Source: a virus
Reading direction: 5' to 3' (one strand)
Virus record (IMG/VR): IMGVR_UViG_3300030107_005730
Coordinates: 1-39,783 of that record
Length of the DNA: 39,783 bases
Part shown: one piece after another, positions 1-8,014 of the stretch
Numbering within the stretch: the stretch's first letter is position 1
How the letters are laid out: every line of letters starts with the position of its first letter
Notes under the pieces: model-generated
The model's input: only the letters and a program-made list of their open reading frames with translations
Databases searched by the model: none
Told to the model about the DNA's origin: nothing
Program-made: the position numbers and the translations under genes

Positions 1-299
1 CTGGAAAAATAAAAAAAACATCTTTAGTGTATCCTGGTCATCAAAAATTTCCAGCTATGATACAAGATGAAAAAGGAAATGGCACCGTTGTTGAGGTTCA
101 TGAAGTTAATAGCCAGCAACTTAAAGAATATGATATGTATGAAGGAATCAATACTGGACTCTATAAGAGGGTCAAGGTAAAAGTTGATATGGATAATGGT
201 GACAATATAGAGGCATGGACTTATGTTGCTGGGCCAGAGTTAGTCAGACTTACAAATATATTTAAAGAAGTCCCAAACGGAGATTGGTACAATAGATAA
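1..299 (+). CDS. Gamma-glutamylcyclotransferase-like (AIG2/GGCT fold) protein, 5'-partial
   Basis: The frame is open to the left edge, so the N-terminus, including the usual YG-x-L substrate loop, lies outside the window. The visible part reads G-K-I-K-K-T-S-L-V-Y-P-G-H, then FPAM, a V-x-E-V-H-E-V strand, the segment MYEGINTGLYKR and EAWTYV. This order of strands and the E-G-x-x-x-x-x-Y-x-R element, which holds the conserved acid, is the AIG2-like/GGCT pattern. Family members release 5-oxoproline from gamma-glutamyl amines or peptides, or remove gamma-glutamyl protecting groups. The GTG at 27 is an internal codon and not a likely start. The gene is followed closely by the terminase. Its physiological role in the phage is unknown; an amidoligase-like gene at the other window edge suggests a shared pathway. 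Confidence 0.75.
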   Translation, partial: GKIKKTSLVYPGHQKFPAMIQDEKGNGTVVEVHEVNSQQLKEYDMYEGINTGLYKRVKVKVDMDNGDNIEAWTYVAGPELVRLTNIFKEVPNGDWYNR

Positions 300-321
300 T
301 TTTAATATAATACCAAATGAC

Positions 322-1863
322 TTGAATGAAAAAGAAAGGGTGCTGAACATGGTATCAAAAGACCTTGTGGCTTTTGGTCAACTGTTTTTGCCAGAAGACT
401 TTATGAAGTCTAAGCCAGCACCGTTCCATCATGAGGTTGGAGAAAAGTTTTTAGATAATGGTATAAGAAGACTTTGTGTTGTTCTTCCGAGAGGTCATAC
501 AAAATCTACAATGGCTAAAGCAGCTATTTTACATCGAATCTATTTTAATGAAAAAGGTAAGAATGAATTTGCTGCTTGGGTATCAGAAGAACAAGGTCAA
601 GCAGTGGATCATTTAAAATATATTAAAACACATATAGAGCTTAATCCTGCTTTGCATTATTATTTTGGCGACCTTACTGGAAACAAATGGACTGAAAAAG
701 AAATAACGACTTCAAAGGGTGATAGGATTATAGCTAAGGGAACTAGCCAAAGACTTCGTGGTAGGTCGGAGTTAGGACTTAGATATACAAAAATTATCCT
801 TGATGACTTTGAATCTGAGTTAAATACAAAAACTCCAGAGAGAAGAAAAGAAATTAAAGAATGGCTTATGTCAACTGTTTATCCAGCCTTAGAAGAGTCC
901 AAAGGAAATGAAGGTGCTATTTGGCTCATTGGAACTATAGTGCATTATGACTCTGCTTTACAGGGTATATATGATGGATACTTAGATGCTAAAGAAAAGG
1001 GAGAAGAGTATACTTGGCAAATGATATTTCATAGGGTAATGGAAAACGATATTCCTTTATGGCCATCTTATTTCCCTAAGAAAAAAATAGCAAGTATAAG
1101 AAAAGATTATGAAAATGTAGGGCAGCTTCATAAATTTGCCCAAGAGTATATGAATGATGCTCGAGATTTAGATAGCGCTAAATTTAAAATAGATAAAGTT
1201 AATTACTATGATGGAGAATTCAAATCTAAAAACAATCAAGCTTATATTGTTACTAGGGAAGATGCGATTCCTGTTAATATATATATGGGTGTGGACTTGG
1301 CTTATGAGTCTTCCGCCCAACATGATTACCAAGTTATTGTTGTTGCTGGTATTGATAGCGATAAAAATATTTATGTAATAGATTTATTTCACGAGCATAT
1401 ACCTTTATATGATATGCCTAGAAAAATATTTCAATATGCAAAAGATTATCAACCAATAAGAAGAGCAAACGTAGAGCATGTTGGTGCGCAGGGTATAATT
1501 AAAGATGCTGTTAATGAGTTATCTGGCAAAGATAGAAAAATGGCACCTGGAATAGCTAGGGGAGTAAGACCTCCAACTGGTATAAAGAAAGAAGATAGGT
1601 TGGAATCTTTACTATGCCCGATAGTTAATAGAGGAAAGCTTTATATAAAAAAACATCATTCAGAGTTAGTTGATGAAATGTTTCATTTTCCAAAGGGAAA
1701 GAATGATGACTTACTTGATGGTCTATGGTATTCGGTTATTAATGCTCGATCTCCAATAAGCAAAAGATTTGATGCGGAAAATTTTGAAGAAGCTATGGAG
1801 AAAAAAGAAGAATATATGGCAAAAAGAATAATGAGAAGCTGGATTACTGGGCAAAGAATTTAA
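322..1863 (+). CDS. terL: Terminase large subunit (packaging ATPase and nuclease)
   Basis: This is the DNA-packaging motor and headful or site-specific nuclease that docks on the portal. The ATPase half has a Walker A-like PRGHTKST at residues 56-63 and a Walker B IILDDFE at about 158-164. The RNase H-like nuclease half has GVDLAYESS (Asp325), a conserved VEHVGAQG segment (Glu385) and NDDLLDGLWYS near residues 461-471. The length of about 513 residues is normal for TerL. The start is not certain. TTG at 322 has no clear ribosome site, while the ATG at 349 (MVSKDLVAFG) follows AAGAAAGGG at a usable distance. No small terminase subunit is visible; it may lie left of the window. Confidence 0.96.
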   Translation: MNEKERVLNMVSKDLVAFGQLFLPEDFMKSKPAPFHHEVGEKFLDNGIRRLCVVLPRGHTKSTMAKAAILHRIYFNEKGKNEFAAWVSEEQGQAVDHLKYIKTHIELNPALHYYFGDLTGNKWTEKEITTSKGDRIIAKGTSQRLRGRSELGLRYTKIILDDFESELNTKTPERRKEIKEWLMSTVYPALEESKGNEGAIWLIGTIVHYDSALQGIYDGYLDAKEKGEEYTWQMIFHRVMENDIPLWPSYFPKKKIASIRKDYENVGQLHKFAQEYMNDARDLDSAKFKIDKVNYYDGEFKSKNNQAYIVTREDAIPVNIYMGVDLAYESSAQHDYQVIVVAGIDSDKNIYVIDLFHEHIPLYDMPRKIFQYAKDYQPIRRANVEHVGAQGIIKDAVNELSGKDRKMAPGIARGVRPPTGIKKEDRLESLLCPIVNRGKLYIKKHHSELVDEMFHFPKGKNDDLLDGLWYSVINARSPISKRFDAENFEEAMEKKEEYMAKRIMRSWITGQRI

Positions 1864-1879
1864 AATTTTTAAAAAAACC

Positions 1880-1908
1880 TTGACATTTAGTGTTTTTAGC
1901 CTTATATT
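1880..1908 (+). promoter_or_regulatory. Sigma70-type promoter for the late (virion) operon
   Basis: A perfect -35 TTGACA at 1880-1885 is followed by a 17-base spacer and TATATT at 1903-1908, one base from consensus. It sits in the short gap between the terminase stop and the portal ribosome site. The five bases before the -10 are AGCCT. Two other promoters in this window have AGNCT at the same place, which suggests a phage-specific variant of the motif. Confidence 0.72.
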
Positions 1909-1934
1909 TATAATAAGGCAAATTGTATATAACT

Positions 1935-1950
1935 AGGAGATCTTAAAATA
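1935..1950 (+). promoter_or_regulatory. Ribosome binding site and AUA start of the portal gene
   Basis: AGGAG at 1935-1939 is followed by eight bases and then ATA at 1948-1950. The in-frame stop TAA at 1930-1932 bounds the frame on the left. Between that stop and position 2563 the portal frame contains no ATG, GTG or TTG, so this site decides the start. Confidence 0.7.
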
Positions 1951-3987
1951 GCTAGCGAAACAAAAAACGTCGAAAATATAGAAAAAGACGAAGCACAAAA
2001 CAATTTAGACCTTTGGAAAAGATGGCGTGATGCGCGCGGAGAATGGGAAGACGAAGCCAGAGATGCCATAGATTTTGTTCTTGGCAATCACTATACCAAG
2101 GAAGAATCTGACGCATTAAGCGCTGTTGGGCAAGGTGACTTTATTATTGACAGGGTATATGCTGCTGTAGATAAGTTAAAGTCTCTTTTAACATCTAAAA
2201 ATCCAAAGTACTCTGCGGTTGCAAGGGAAGATTCCGATAATAAAATAGCTAATGTTTGGAAAACAATATTAGAATATTGTTGGGATATATCTGACGGTGA
2301 CACAGAGTTTAAGCAAGTAGTACATGATTATTCAATATCAGGTCTTGGGTATTTCTATACTTATGTAGACCCAGAAGATGATTTTGGCAGAGGTGAAGTA
2401 AAATTTACGCATATTAATCCTTTCAGGGTTTATGTTGACCCTGCTGCTAGAAATAGATATTTTACAGATGCATCTTCTATAATACTATCTACGATCATTA
2501 CAAAAGATCAAGCTATTAACTTATATCCTAAGTTAGAAGATGTTATAGATAATATTGATACTATGTCAAATGAAGAAGATTATCCTTCTTCTTCTATGAA
2601 AAATCATTCTCAATCTTTTACACCAGATGTCGTTAAAGATAAAGATTCTGGTGGTTATGAAAAATACAGAATATTAGAAAGATTTGAAAAAATTAAAGTT
2701 CCTTTCTACAGATTGTTTAATAAACAAACTGGAGAAGAAAAAATTATTTCTCTTGAAGAATATGAAATTGTAACCCAAGAAAATGCTCATTTGTTACAAT
2801 CGGGACTGGTTGAAGCCATTGAAATTATGCAAACACGTATCAAGGTGGTTGCTACAATGGGTCAATATCTACTGTATGAGCAAATGCTCAATACTGACAT
2901 CTATCCTATAATACCAGTCCCAAATATTTGGACAAATACACCCTATCCTAAATCAGACGTAATGAAAGTAAAAGATTCGCAACGTCTCTTAAATAAATTA
3001 TTTTCATTAACATTAAGTCACGCACAAGCTTCTGCAGGTTTAAAACTCCTTGTTCCAGAAGGCAGTGTTGATGACGTTCAGCAGCTAGAAAAAGATTGGG
3101 CTAATCCAAATGCTGTTTTAGAATATAATCCAGAATTTGGAGAACCTCATTTTCCAGCGCCCCAGCCTTTAGCTTCGCAATTTTATGCATTGATAGATAG
3201 GGTAGAGCATTATATAGATTTAAATTTTGGAATCCCAGAATTAATGCAGGGATTTCGCGAAAAGGCTCCAGATACAGTAAGGGGAACTGCTATGCTTTCA
3301 GAAATGGGAGAAAGCAGAGGGAGATCTAAATTAAAAGATATAGAAGCTAGCTTAAACCAGCTAGGAAAGTGTATGTATAATCTTGCAAAAGGTCACTATA
3401 CATATCAAAAAACTTTTAGAATCGTACAACCTAACAATGATCTTACTGAATTTTCAGTAAACAATAGAATGTATGATGATAAGACGAAAGAACTTGTTGC
3501 TATAAATAATGATATTTCATTAGGGCAACATGACGTTCGTATAATATCGGGCTCAACATTACCGTCTAACAAGGTAGCAGAATACGAAATGTACCTTGAG
3601 GCGTATAAGTTGAATTTGGTAGATGATGTCGAGGTCTTAAAGAAAACTGAGATCTTTGACAAAGAAGGTGTACTTAATCGGAAAGGTATGATAGCGCAAA
3701 TGCAGTCGTATATTTCTAAACTTGAAGGCGAAGTGAAGGAACTCAAAGGTGACTTGCAAACAGCTGACCGTGAAGCGGTTCATGCTAAAAAACAAGTTAT
3801 TACTGAGAAATTCAAGACTGATCTAAGCAAAGCTCTTGCTGATGCTAAGCAAAAAGAGCAAGGCAGACTTAATCAGTTGGAAAATGTGATTGATAAAGCG
3901 TCTGTTCGTGCCGAAGCCGAATTGAAAGTACAAAAGGCGAATAAAGGGAGTTCCTCAAATAAGGGGAACGCACAATCAAAACAATAA
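1948..3987 (+). CDS. Portal protein, apparent AUA initiation
   Basis: The portal forms the dodecameric ring at the capsid vertex through which TerL pumps DNA. The full frame encodes about 679 residues, a normal portal size. Its first 205 codons carry conserved-looking sequence such as LWKRWRDARGEWEDEARDA, LGNHYTKEESDAL, FIIDRVYAAVDKLKS, GLGYFYTYVD and NPFRVYVDPAAR. A conventional start at ATG 2563 would delete all of this and is rejected. The C-terminus, from about residue 585, is a long charged coiled coil ending in a Ser/Asn/Lys-rich tail. The gene lies between terL and the scaffold-like gene, the classical order. A base error changing ATG to ATA cannot be excluded. Confidence 0.9.
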   Translation: MASETKNVENIEKDEAQNNLDLWKRWRDARGEWEDEARDAIDFVLGNHYTKEESDALSAVGQGDFIIDRVYAAVDKLKSLLTSKNPKYSAVAREDSDNKIANVWKTILEYCWDISDGDTEFKQVVHDYSISGLGYFYTYVDPEDDFGRGEVKFTHINPFRVYVDPAARNRYFTDASSIILSTIITKDQAINLYPKLEDVIDNIDTMSNEEDYPSSSMKNHSQSFTPDVVKDKDSGGYEKYRILERFEKIKVPFYRLFNKQTGEEKIISLEEYEIVTQENAHLLQSGLVEAIEIMQTRIKVVATMGQYLLYEQMLNTDIYPIIPVPNIWTNTPYPKSDVMKVKDSQRLLNKLFSLTLSHAQASAGLKLLVPEGSVDDVQQLEKDWANPNAVLEYNPEFGEPHFPAPQPLASQFYALIDRVEHYIDLNFGIPELMQGFREKAPDTVRGTAMLSEMGESRGRSKLKDIEASLNQLGKCMYNLAKGHYTYQKTFRIVQPNNDLTEFSVNNRMYDDKTKELVAINNDISLGQHDVRIISGSTLPSNKVAEYEMYLEAYKLNLVDDVEVLKKTEIFDKEGVLNRKGMIAQMQSYISKLEGEVKELKGDLQTADREAVHAKKQVITEKFKTDLSKALADAKQKEQGRLNQLENVIDKASVRAEAELKVQKANKGSSSNKGNAQSKQ

Positions 3988-4058
3988 TCATAGGTTAAAC
4001 TTCTTCGGGATATTTAACGGTATTGTCCGATAATAGAAGAAATCTAAAAGGAGGTTAT

Positions 4059-4931
4059 ATGGAAGAACAAGTGCAAAGTGAAGTGGTTGAAACCGCTGAG
4101 GCAAGTTCTGCTGTAAATACAAGAGAGGGTATGGATGTTTCCATGCCAGATGTTGAACTAGCATCAGATGTGCCTAGCGTTCAAGATGCTGTAATTGACG
4201 AAGCCAATAAAAGAGCACCTAATTTAATTACTAAAGAAGGTGACGAAGGCCAAATAGATTACGGAACTGACTGGGAAAATGAAACTCGCAAGTTTCAATC
4301 TATGTATGATAAGCAAAAAGCTGATTATGATAGTTTAAAATCTCAGTACGAAGAGCTTGCTCCAATGAATGATCTACGAAAGGTTCTTGACGAAAGACCT
4401 GATGTAGTCGAAATGATGAGGAACAAGCTTGAGGGGAAACAAGCTCAAGAAACTATACAACCACAAGATGATTCTAATATTGTTGACGAATCATCATTTG
4501 ACCCATGGGAGGCCTATTACAAGCCTGAGTCTCCTTCGTATAAAATGAGAATGACTCAGGAAAAAGCCTTGGTAGATGAGGCTGTTGGAAAACATATGTC
4601 TCAAATACAAGGACAAGTTGCATTGCAAAATTTGCGTAACGAGTTATCTACAAGCTATGATATGCAGGATGAAAAAGATATCAATGAATTTATTGAATTT
4701 GCAACGACACCTAGAGATCAATTACCAATGGATTTGTTAATTGACGTGTATCGTAAATATTATAATAAATCACCAGATGCTGTTTCTCCAAATATGGAAG
4801 CTGTAAAAGCAACTCAAAACATGCCTAAGTCGGCTGGTATACTTCAAGGTGGTGAACCACCTAGAAAGAACGAGCAAGAGTCGGCCTGGGATAGAATTTT
4901 GCAAGCAGGGCAAGCAGGGAGAATTCCCTAA
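4059..4931 (+). CDS. Scaffold-like capsid assembly protein
   Basis: The ATG at 4059 was chosen because AAGGAGG at 4048-4054 lies four bases upstream; the frame extends further left but without a better site. The 290-residue product is very acidic and mostly helical in appearance, with a disordered N-terminus rich in Glu, Ser and Val, a coiled-coil-like centre (FQSMYDKQKADYDSLKSQYE) and a C-terminus GRIP. Its place between portal and major capsid protein, its acidity and its predicted helices are typical of head scaffolds. There is no protease motif. The assignment rests on position and composition rather than on a recognised domain. Confidence 0.7.
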   Translation: MEEQVQSEVVETAEASSAVNTREGMDVSMPDVELASDVPSVQDAVIDEANKRAPNLITKEGDEGQIDYGTDWENETRKFQSMYDKQKADYDSLKSQYEELAPMNDLRKVLDERPDVVEMMRNKLEGKQAQETIQPQDDSNIVDESSFDPWEAYYKPESPSYKMRMTQEKALVDEAVGKHMSQIQGQVALQNLRNELSTSYDMQDEKDINEFIEFATTPRDQLPMDLLIDVYRKYYNKSPDAVSPNMEAVKATQNMPKSAGILQGGEPPRKNEQESAWDRILQAGQAGRIP

Positions 4932-4960
4932 TAACTATAATCAAATAGGAGGTAACACAA

Positions 4961-6415
4961 ATGGCTGTTACAAGTGGAGTAAAATCCAGTTATGATATTA
5001 CAGCTGCTGCTACCAGTGCTGGAGTTGGGCAAGCGCCCGACCGCAGAAGATTATACGATTTCTCAGATAGAGTTGCCGAACTGGCACCAGAGGAATCTCC
5101 GTTTTTTGTATATCTTTCAAAAGTTGCAAAAGTACCTACGGACGATCCTGTATTTCGATTCTTAGAAAATCGTTCCAAAATTGATTGGACTACTCGTAAT
5201 TTTAAGATGGCTGCTGATGTAAATGGAGGTTCTGCTGTTAGCGCAGGAAGTACCTATACATTTACAGTTGACGCAGATGGCGCTACGGGTGGAACATCTG
5301 CAGGCGGAGCTTCAGTAGATTTCCTTGTAAAAGGAATGGTCTTTGCGGTTAATACCGTAAGTGGAGCAACTGGATACTCACAAACTCTGGTAAGAGTTGA
5401 TTCATCACCAACAGATGCTGGAACAACTACTACCTTTAATGGTAAAATCATTGACATTTCTAATACTACCACTGCTGGCGATAGCGCTATAAGCGGTGAA
5501 GATATTATTTCTAATAATGATGATTGCCAAGTAATCGGTACATCCTTCGCAGAAGGAACTGGCTCACCAGATGCATGGTCAAGCGATATTGAAGATGACT
5601 TCGGTTATACTCAAATCTTTAAGACTGCAGCTGAGATGTCAAATACGGCAATTGCTACTCGCTATAGAGGATATGCAAACGAATGGGAGCGCATTTGGGC
5701 TCTTAAACTTCGTGAACATAAAGTTGATATCGAACGTGCAATGCTATTTGGACAAAGAGCTAGAGTAAGTTCAGTTCAATACTCGGAAGGTATTGTTGGT
5801 CATATTCTAAAGAATGGTCAAGCTGTTCTTAACACCAATGACTTTACATACTCTTCTGGAGCACCTTACTTTAGAAGTGTTTCAAGCGCAGAGTTAACAT
5901 ATGATAGACTGCTTTCAGATATGGAAGTAATCTTCGATCCAGCTCGCGGTGGTGCAAGCGAAAAACTAGTTCTTGCAGGTTTACCTGTAGTAAGCTATTT
6001 TAACAAGCTTGGTTCAAGTTCATTCTTGGCTACAAGTATGTCACATAGCAAAAACACTAGTGAGGCAGCATCTCCAACAGCAACTGGTGCTAACCAATTC
6101 CCATATCGTATGAATATGGAAGAACGCGCAGGTGCTTTTGGACACAAAGTTATGACAATCGAAACAATTCATGGTACAATGCATTTAGTAAAAGAACCAC
6201 TATTCCGTGGTATTTCTGCTAACTTCATGGCTATGGTTGATATGAGTAAAGTAGCTTATCGTCCATTGGTAGGAAATGGTATGAATCGTGATACTGCAAT
6301 TTTAACTAACGTACAAAATTCTGATGAAGACTTAAGGAAGGATATGATCCTTACTGAAGCTGGCTTAGAGGTAACTCTACCAGAAGCTCACGCTCTTTAT
6401 CAAGTAGAATTATAA
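4961..6415 (+). CDS. Major capsid protein
   Basis: This 484-residue protein should form the icosahedral shell. It starts at ATG 4961 behind AGGAGG (TAGGAGGTAACACAAATG), one of the strongest ribosome sites in the window, as expected for the most abundant virion protein. The N-terminal segment with DRVAELAPEESPFFVYLSK and the order of strands resemble the SU10-like/DUF5309 group of HK97-fold capsid proteins. The central region, residues about 80-200, is rich in Gly, Ser, Thr and Asp and could be an inserted surface domain. The gene follows the scaffold-like gene and precedes a decoration-like gene. The family name is an inference from memory of the pattern. Confidence 0.88.
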   Translation: MAVTSGVKSSYDITAAATSAGVGQAPDRRRLYDFSDRVAELAPEESPFFVYLSKVAKVPTDDPVFRFLENRSKIDWTTRNFKMAADVNGGSAVSAGSTYTFTVDADGATGGTSAGGASVDFLVKGMVFAVNTVSGATGYSQTLVRVDSSPTDAGTTTTFNGKIIDISNTTTAGDSAISGEDIISNNDDCQVIGTSFAEGTGSPDAWSSDIEDDFGYTQIFKTAAEMSNTAIATRYRGYANEWERIWALKLREHKVDIERAMLFGQRARVSSVQYSEGIVGHILKNGQAVLNTNDFTYSSGAPYFRSVSSAELTYDRLLSDMEVIFDPARGGASEKLVLAGLPVVSYFNKLGSSSFLATSMSHSKNTSEAASPTATGANQFPYRMNMEERAGAFGHKVMTIETIHGTMHLVKEPLFRGISANFMAMVDMSKVAYRPLVGNGMNRDTAILTNVQNSDEDLRKDMILTEAGLEVTLPEAHALYQVEL

Positions 6416-6427
6416 GGAGGTTGAAAT

Positions 6428-6913
6428 ATGTATAATGCTTCATTAAATGAAAATAGTGGAAGTTATCAAACTGGCGAAAAAGCCTATCAGAAGATTTCTA
6501 ATGCTGCAGCAGTTACTAGAACATTGACAGCTGCAGAGTCTGGAACTCTTTTCGCGGTAGATATGTCTGCGGTTGACAACAATGTTACATTAACATTGCC
6601 AACAGCTTCAGATGATGTAGCTGGTGTTAATTACGATTTCTGTTTTACGGTAAATTGTGATGATGATGCTGATTTTATTATAACTACTGGCGCAGATGGA
6701 ACAGATATTTATGGATATATTGTTGCTGGTGCTGCTAATAGTACGGTTGACGATGTTGATGGACTATCTAAATTAACAATTGACGGTTCTGTTTCTCAAG
6801 CAATTGAGGGATTAAGACTGACTTTTGTTTGCGATGGAACTAATTGGCATCTATCTGGATATGTTCCAGTTGCTATTGGTACGGTTGTTGTAGTAGAAAG
6901 CGCTTCTGCTTAA
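6428..6913 (+). CDS. Capsid decoration or head-fibre-like protein
   Basis: The gene starts twelve bases after the capsid gene behind AAGGAGG and encodes 161 residues. The sequence is a compact beta-rich domain: a TRTLTAAESGTLFAVDMS strand pair, VTLTLPTA, a YDFCFTVNCDDDADFIITT strand and a final LRLTFVCDGTNWHLSGYV. The TLPTA and CDGTNWHLSG motifs are common in small phage surface and fibre domains. Immediate coupling to the capsid gene suggests a stoichiometric head component. The function is inferred from position and fold-like pattern only. Confidence 0.55.
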   Translation: MYNASLNENSGSYQTGEKAYQKISNAAAVTRTLTAAESGTLFAVDMSAVDNNVTLTLPTASDDVAGVNYDFCFTVNCDDDADFIITTGADGTDIYGYIVAGAANSTVDDVDGLSKLTIDGSVSQAIEGLRLTFVCDGTNWHLSGYVPVAIGTVVVVESASA

Positions 6914-6914
6914 T

Positions 6915-6981
6915 AATCCGAATAAATAAGGATTAACAGTATTGGATACTGTGGGGCTATTCGTATAAAGGTTTAGCCCCA
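6915..6981 (+). other. Three consecutive RNA hairpins between head genes
   Basis: Directly after the decoration-like gene the mRNA can form AATCC/GGATT (6915-6919 with 6930-6934), then a perfect 6-bp stem CAGTAT/ATACTG with a 3-base loop (6937-6951), then an 8-bp stem TGGGGCTA/TAGCCCCA with a 14-base loop (6952-6981). No run of T follows the last stem, so it is not a canonical terminator. It may be a 3'-end stabiliser, processing site or partial attenuator that keeps capsid mRNA more abundant than downstream message. Confidence 0.55.
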
Positions 6982-7014
6982 AACATCCAATTAAATTAAA
7001 ATAAGGAAATAGAA

Positions 7015-7224
7015 ATGGCAGATTATAATTCATCAAACACAGATGTAAAAGTATTTATTCATGATCCTATACCTGGAACTAAAACACAAAGTTCTGGTCA
7101 GATAGCTAAGGATGTATATGATTATATAGCTGGATTAGATTCAACTAATAACAAAGTTATATCTATATCCCATTGTGCTTTAAAAGGTGATAAAATTATG
7201 ACTATGGTTGTATCAGGTGCCTAA
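7015..7224 (+). CDS. Small hypothetical protein (69 aa)
   Basis: I do not recognise this protein. It starts at ATG 7015 behind a weak AAGGAAA site after the hairpin spacer. The sequence is mixed alpha/beta with a FIHDPIPG turn and a helix around QIAKDVYDYIAGLD. There is no signal peptide or membrane segment. It overlaps the next gene by 17 bases, so the two are probably co-translated. Being among head-completion genes, a minor structural role is possible but unproven. Confidence 0.65.
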   Translation: MADYNSSNTDVKVFIHDPIPGTKTQSSGQIAKDVYDYIAGLDSTNNKVISISHCALKGDKIMTMVVSGA

Positions 7225-7435
7225 AATCTCTTGTCAACATTGTGATAAACCTAATCCTGAAAATTGGTTTTATTGTAGAGAATGCGGCAAAAGAGCCTCG
7301 GCTCCAAAGTTTACAACAAATAGTTGGATGAGAACAGAGGCTGGCAAAAGAACTGATGTTGAATTTAATAGCATTTCAATTGACGAAAGCGCGAAAAGAA
7401 TGAATAAAGCGGATCCCCGCTGGAAAGGATTTTAA
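7208..7435 (+). CDS. Zinc-ribbon protein
   Basis: A four-cysteine zinc ribbon occupies the N-terminus: C-x2-C in ISCQHCDKP and C-x2-C in FYCREC, separated by about ten residues. The rest is a short tail with no recognised domain. The start is TTG 7208 or GTG 7217; both lie within the end of the previous gene, which points to translational coupling. The nucleic-acid or protein target is unknown. Zinc ribbons of this size occur in many phages without known function. Confidence 0.7.
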   Translation: MYQVPKISCQHCDKPNPENWFYCRECGKRASAPKFTTNSWMRTEAGKRTDVEFNSISIDESAKRMNKADPRWKGF

Positions 7436-7436
7436 T

Positions 7437-7532
7437 ATGCCTAAAGGTAAAGGAACTTACGGAAGTAAAGTTGGTAGACCTAAAAAGAAAAAAGGTAGAA
7501 AAAAATCTTCCAAAAAGTCTAGGAGATATTAA
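7437..7532 (+). CDS. Tiny basic Lys/Arg-rich protein (31 aa)
   Basis: ATG at 7437 opens a 31-codon frame, beginning MPKGKGTYGSKVGRPKKKK and ending SRRY. The peptide is about half Lys and Arg, with a GRPKKKKGRKK stretch that resembles DNA minor-groove binding or nuclear-protein-type basic tails. Its stop TAA shares a base with the ATG of the following gene. Small basic peptides with this opening sit among structural genes in many phages, to my recollection. A virion-associated DNA-binding role is plausible but not shown. Confidence 0.7.
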   Translation: MPKGKGTYGSKVGRPKKKKGRKKSSKKSRRY

Positions 7533-8014
7533 TGGCTGGTACATTAAAAGTTAAAATCGAAGAAGATATTATACTTGATAATCAAGACTACGGCTCTAAA
7601 CGTACATTAGAAATTGGAAGTATTGCATCTATAGTAAAAAGAATTGTTAATATAGGTACTAATGAAATTGGATTGCTTGGATTTGGAACAGCTTATAATA
7701 CTGAATTATCTAAATCTTATTTAGCAGGTCAATTTGATGAAGACAATGTTAGATATATAAGAATTACAAATTTAGATGGCACTAATCATATTGCATTAGT
7801 TTTGAAAAATGAAAATAATGATGAATTTGGGGTAAAAGTTGATAAAGGATGTTCTTTTTTATATTGTGCTGATTTAGCAGGTGGCGTTGTGGATACTATG
7901 GATTCTGCGGATGCCGCTGGAATAACTCCTAATTCATTTGGCGATTTGGTTGATATCACTTGTGCCGCTGATACAGCTGCTTGCGATGTTGAAGTCTTTG
8001 TAGCGAGTACATAA
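7532..8014 (+). CDS. Probable virion structural protein (160 aa)
   Basis: The gene begins at a TAATG overlap with the basic peptide gene and ends by overlapping the next ATG, so it is firmly in the late operon. The product is rich in beta-strand patterns (LKVKIEEDIILD, IASIVKRIVNIG, VRYIRITNLDGT, IALVLKNENNDEFGVKV) and has a C-terminal Ala/Asp/Thr-rich section. This alternating pattern fits a small capsid-surface, neck or fibre-base domain. No named family is recognised. Confidence 0.6.
   Translation: MAGTLKVKIEEDIILDNQDYGSKRTLEIGSIASIVKRIVNIGTNEIGLLGFGTAYNTELSKSYLAGQFDEDNVRYIRITNLDGTNHIALVLKNENNDEFGVKVDKGCSFLYCADLAGGVVDTMDSADAAGITPNSFGDLVDITCAADTAACDVEVFVAST

Noticed and set aside
2091-2303. 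A minus-strand frame opposite the portal N-terminus.
   Set aside because: The plus strand here encodes conserved portal sequence, so this is a shadow.
3998-4041. TTCTTC and GAAGAA flanking the gap before the scaffold-like gene as a possible hairpin.
   Set aside because: The loop is over 30 bases and the inner pairing is poor; no T run follows.
6937-6981. A tRNA or tRNA-like element in the hairpin spacer.
   Set aside because: The stems do not make a cloverleaf and there is no T-loop GTTCGAA-type sequence or suitable acceptor stem.
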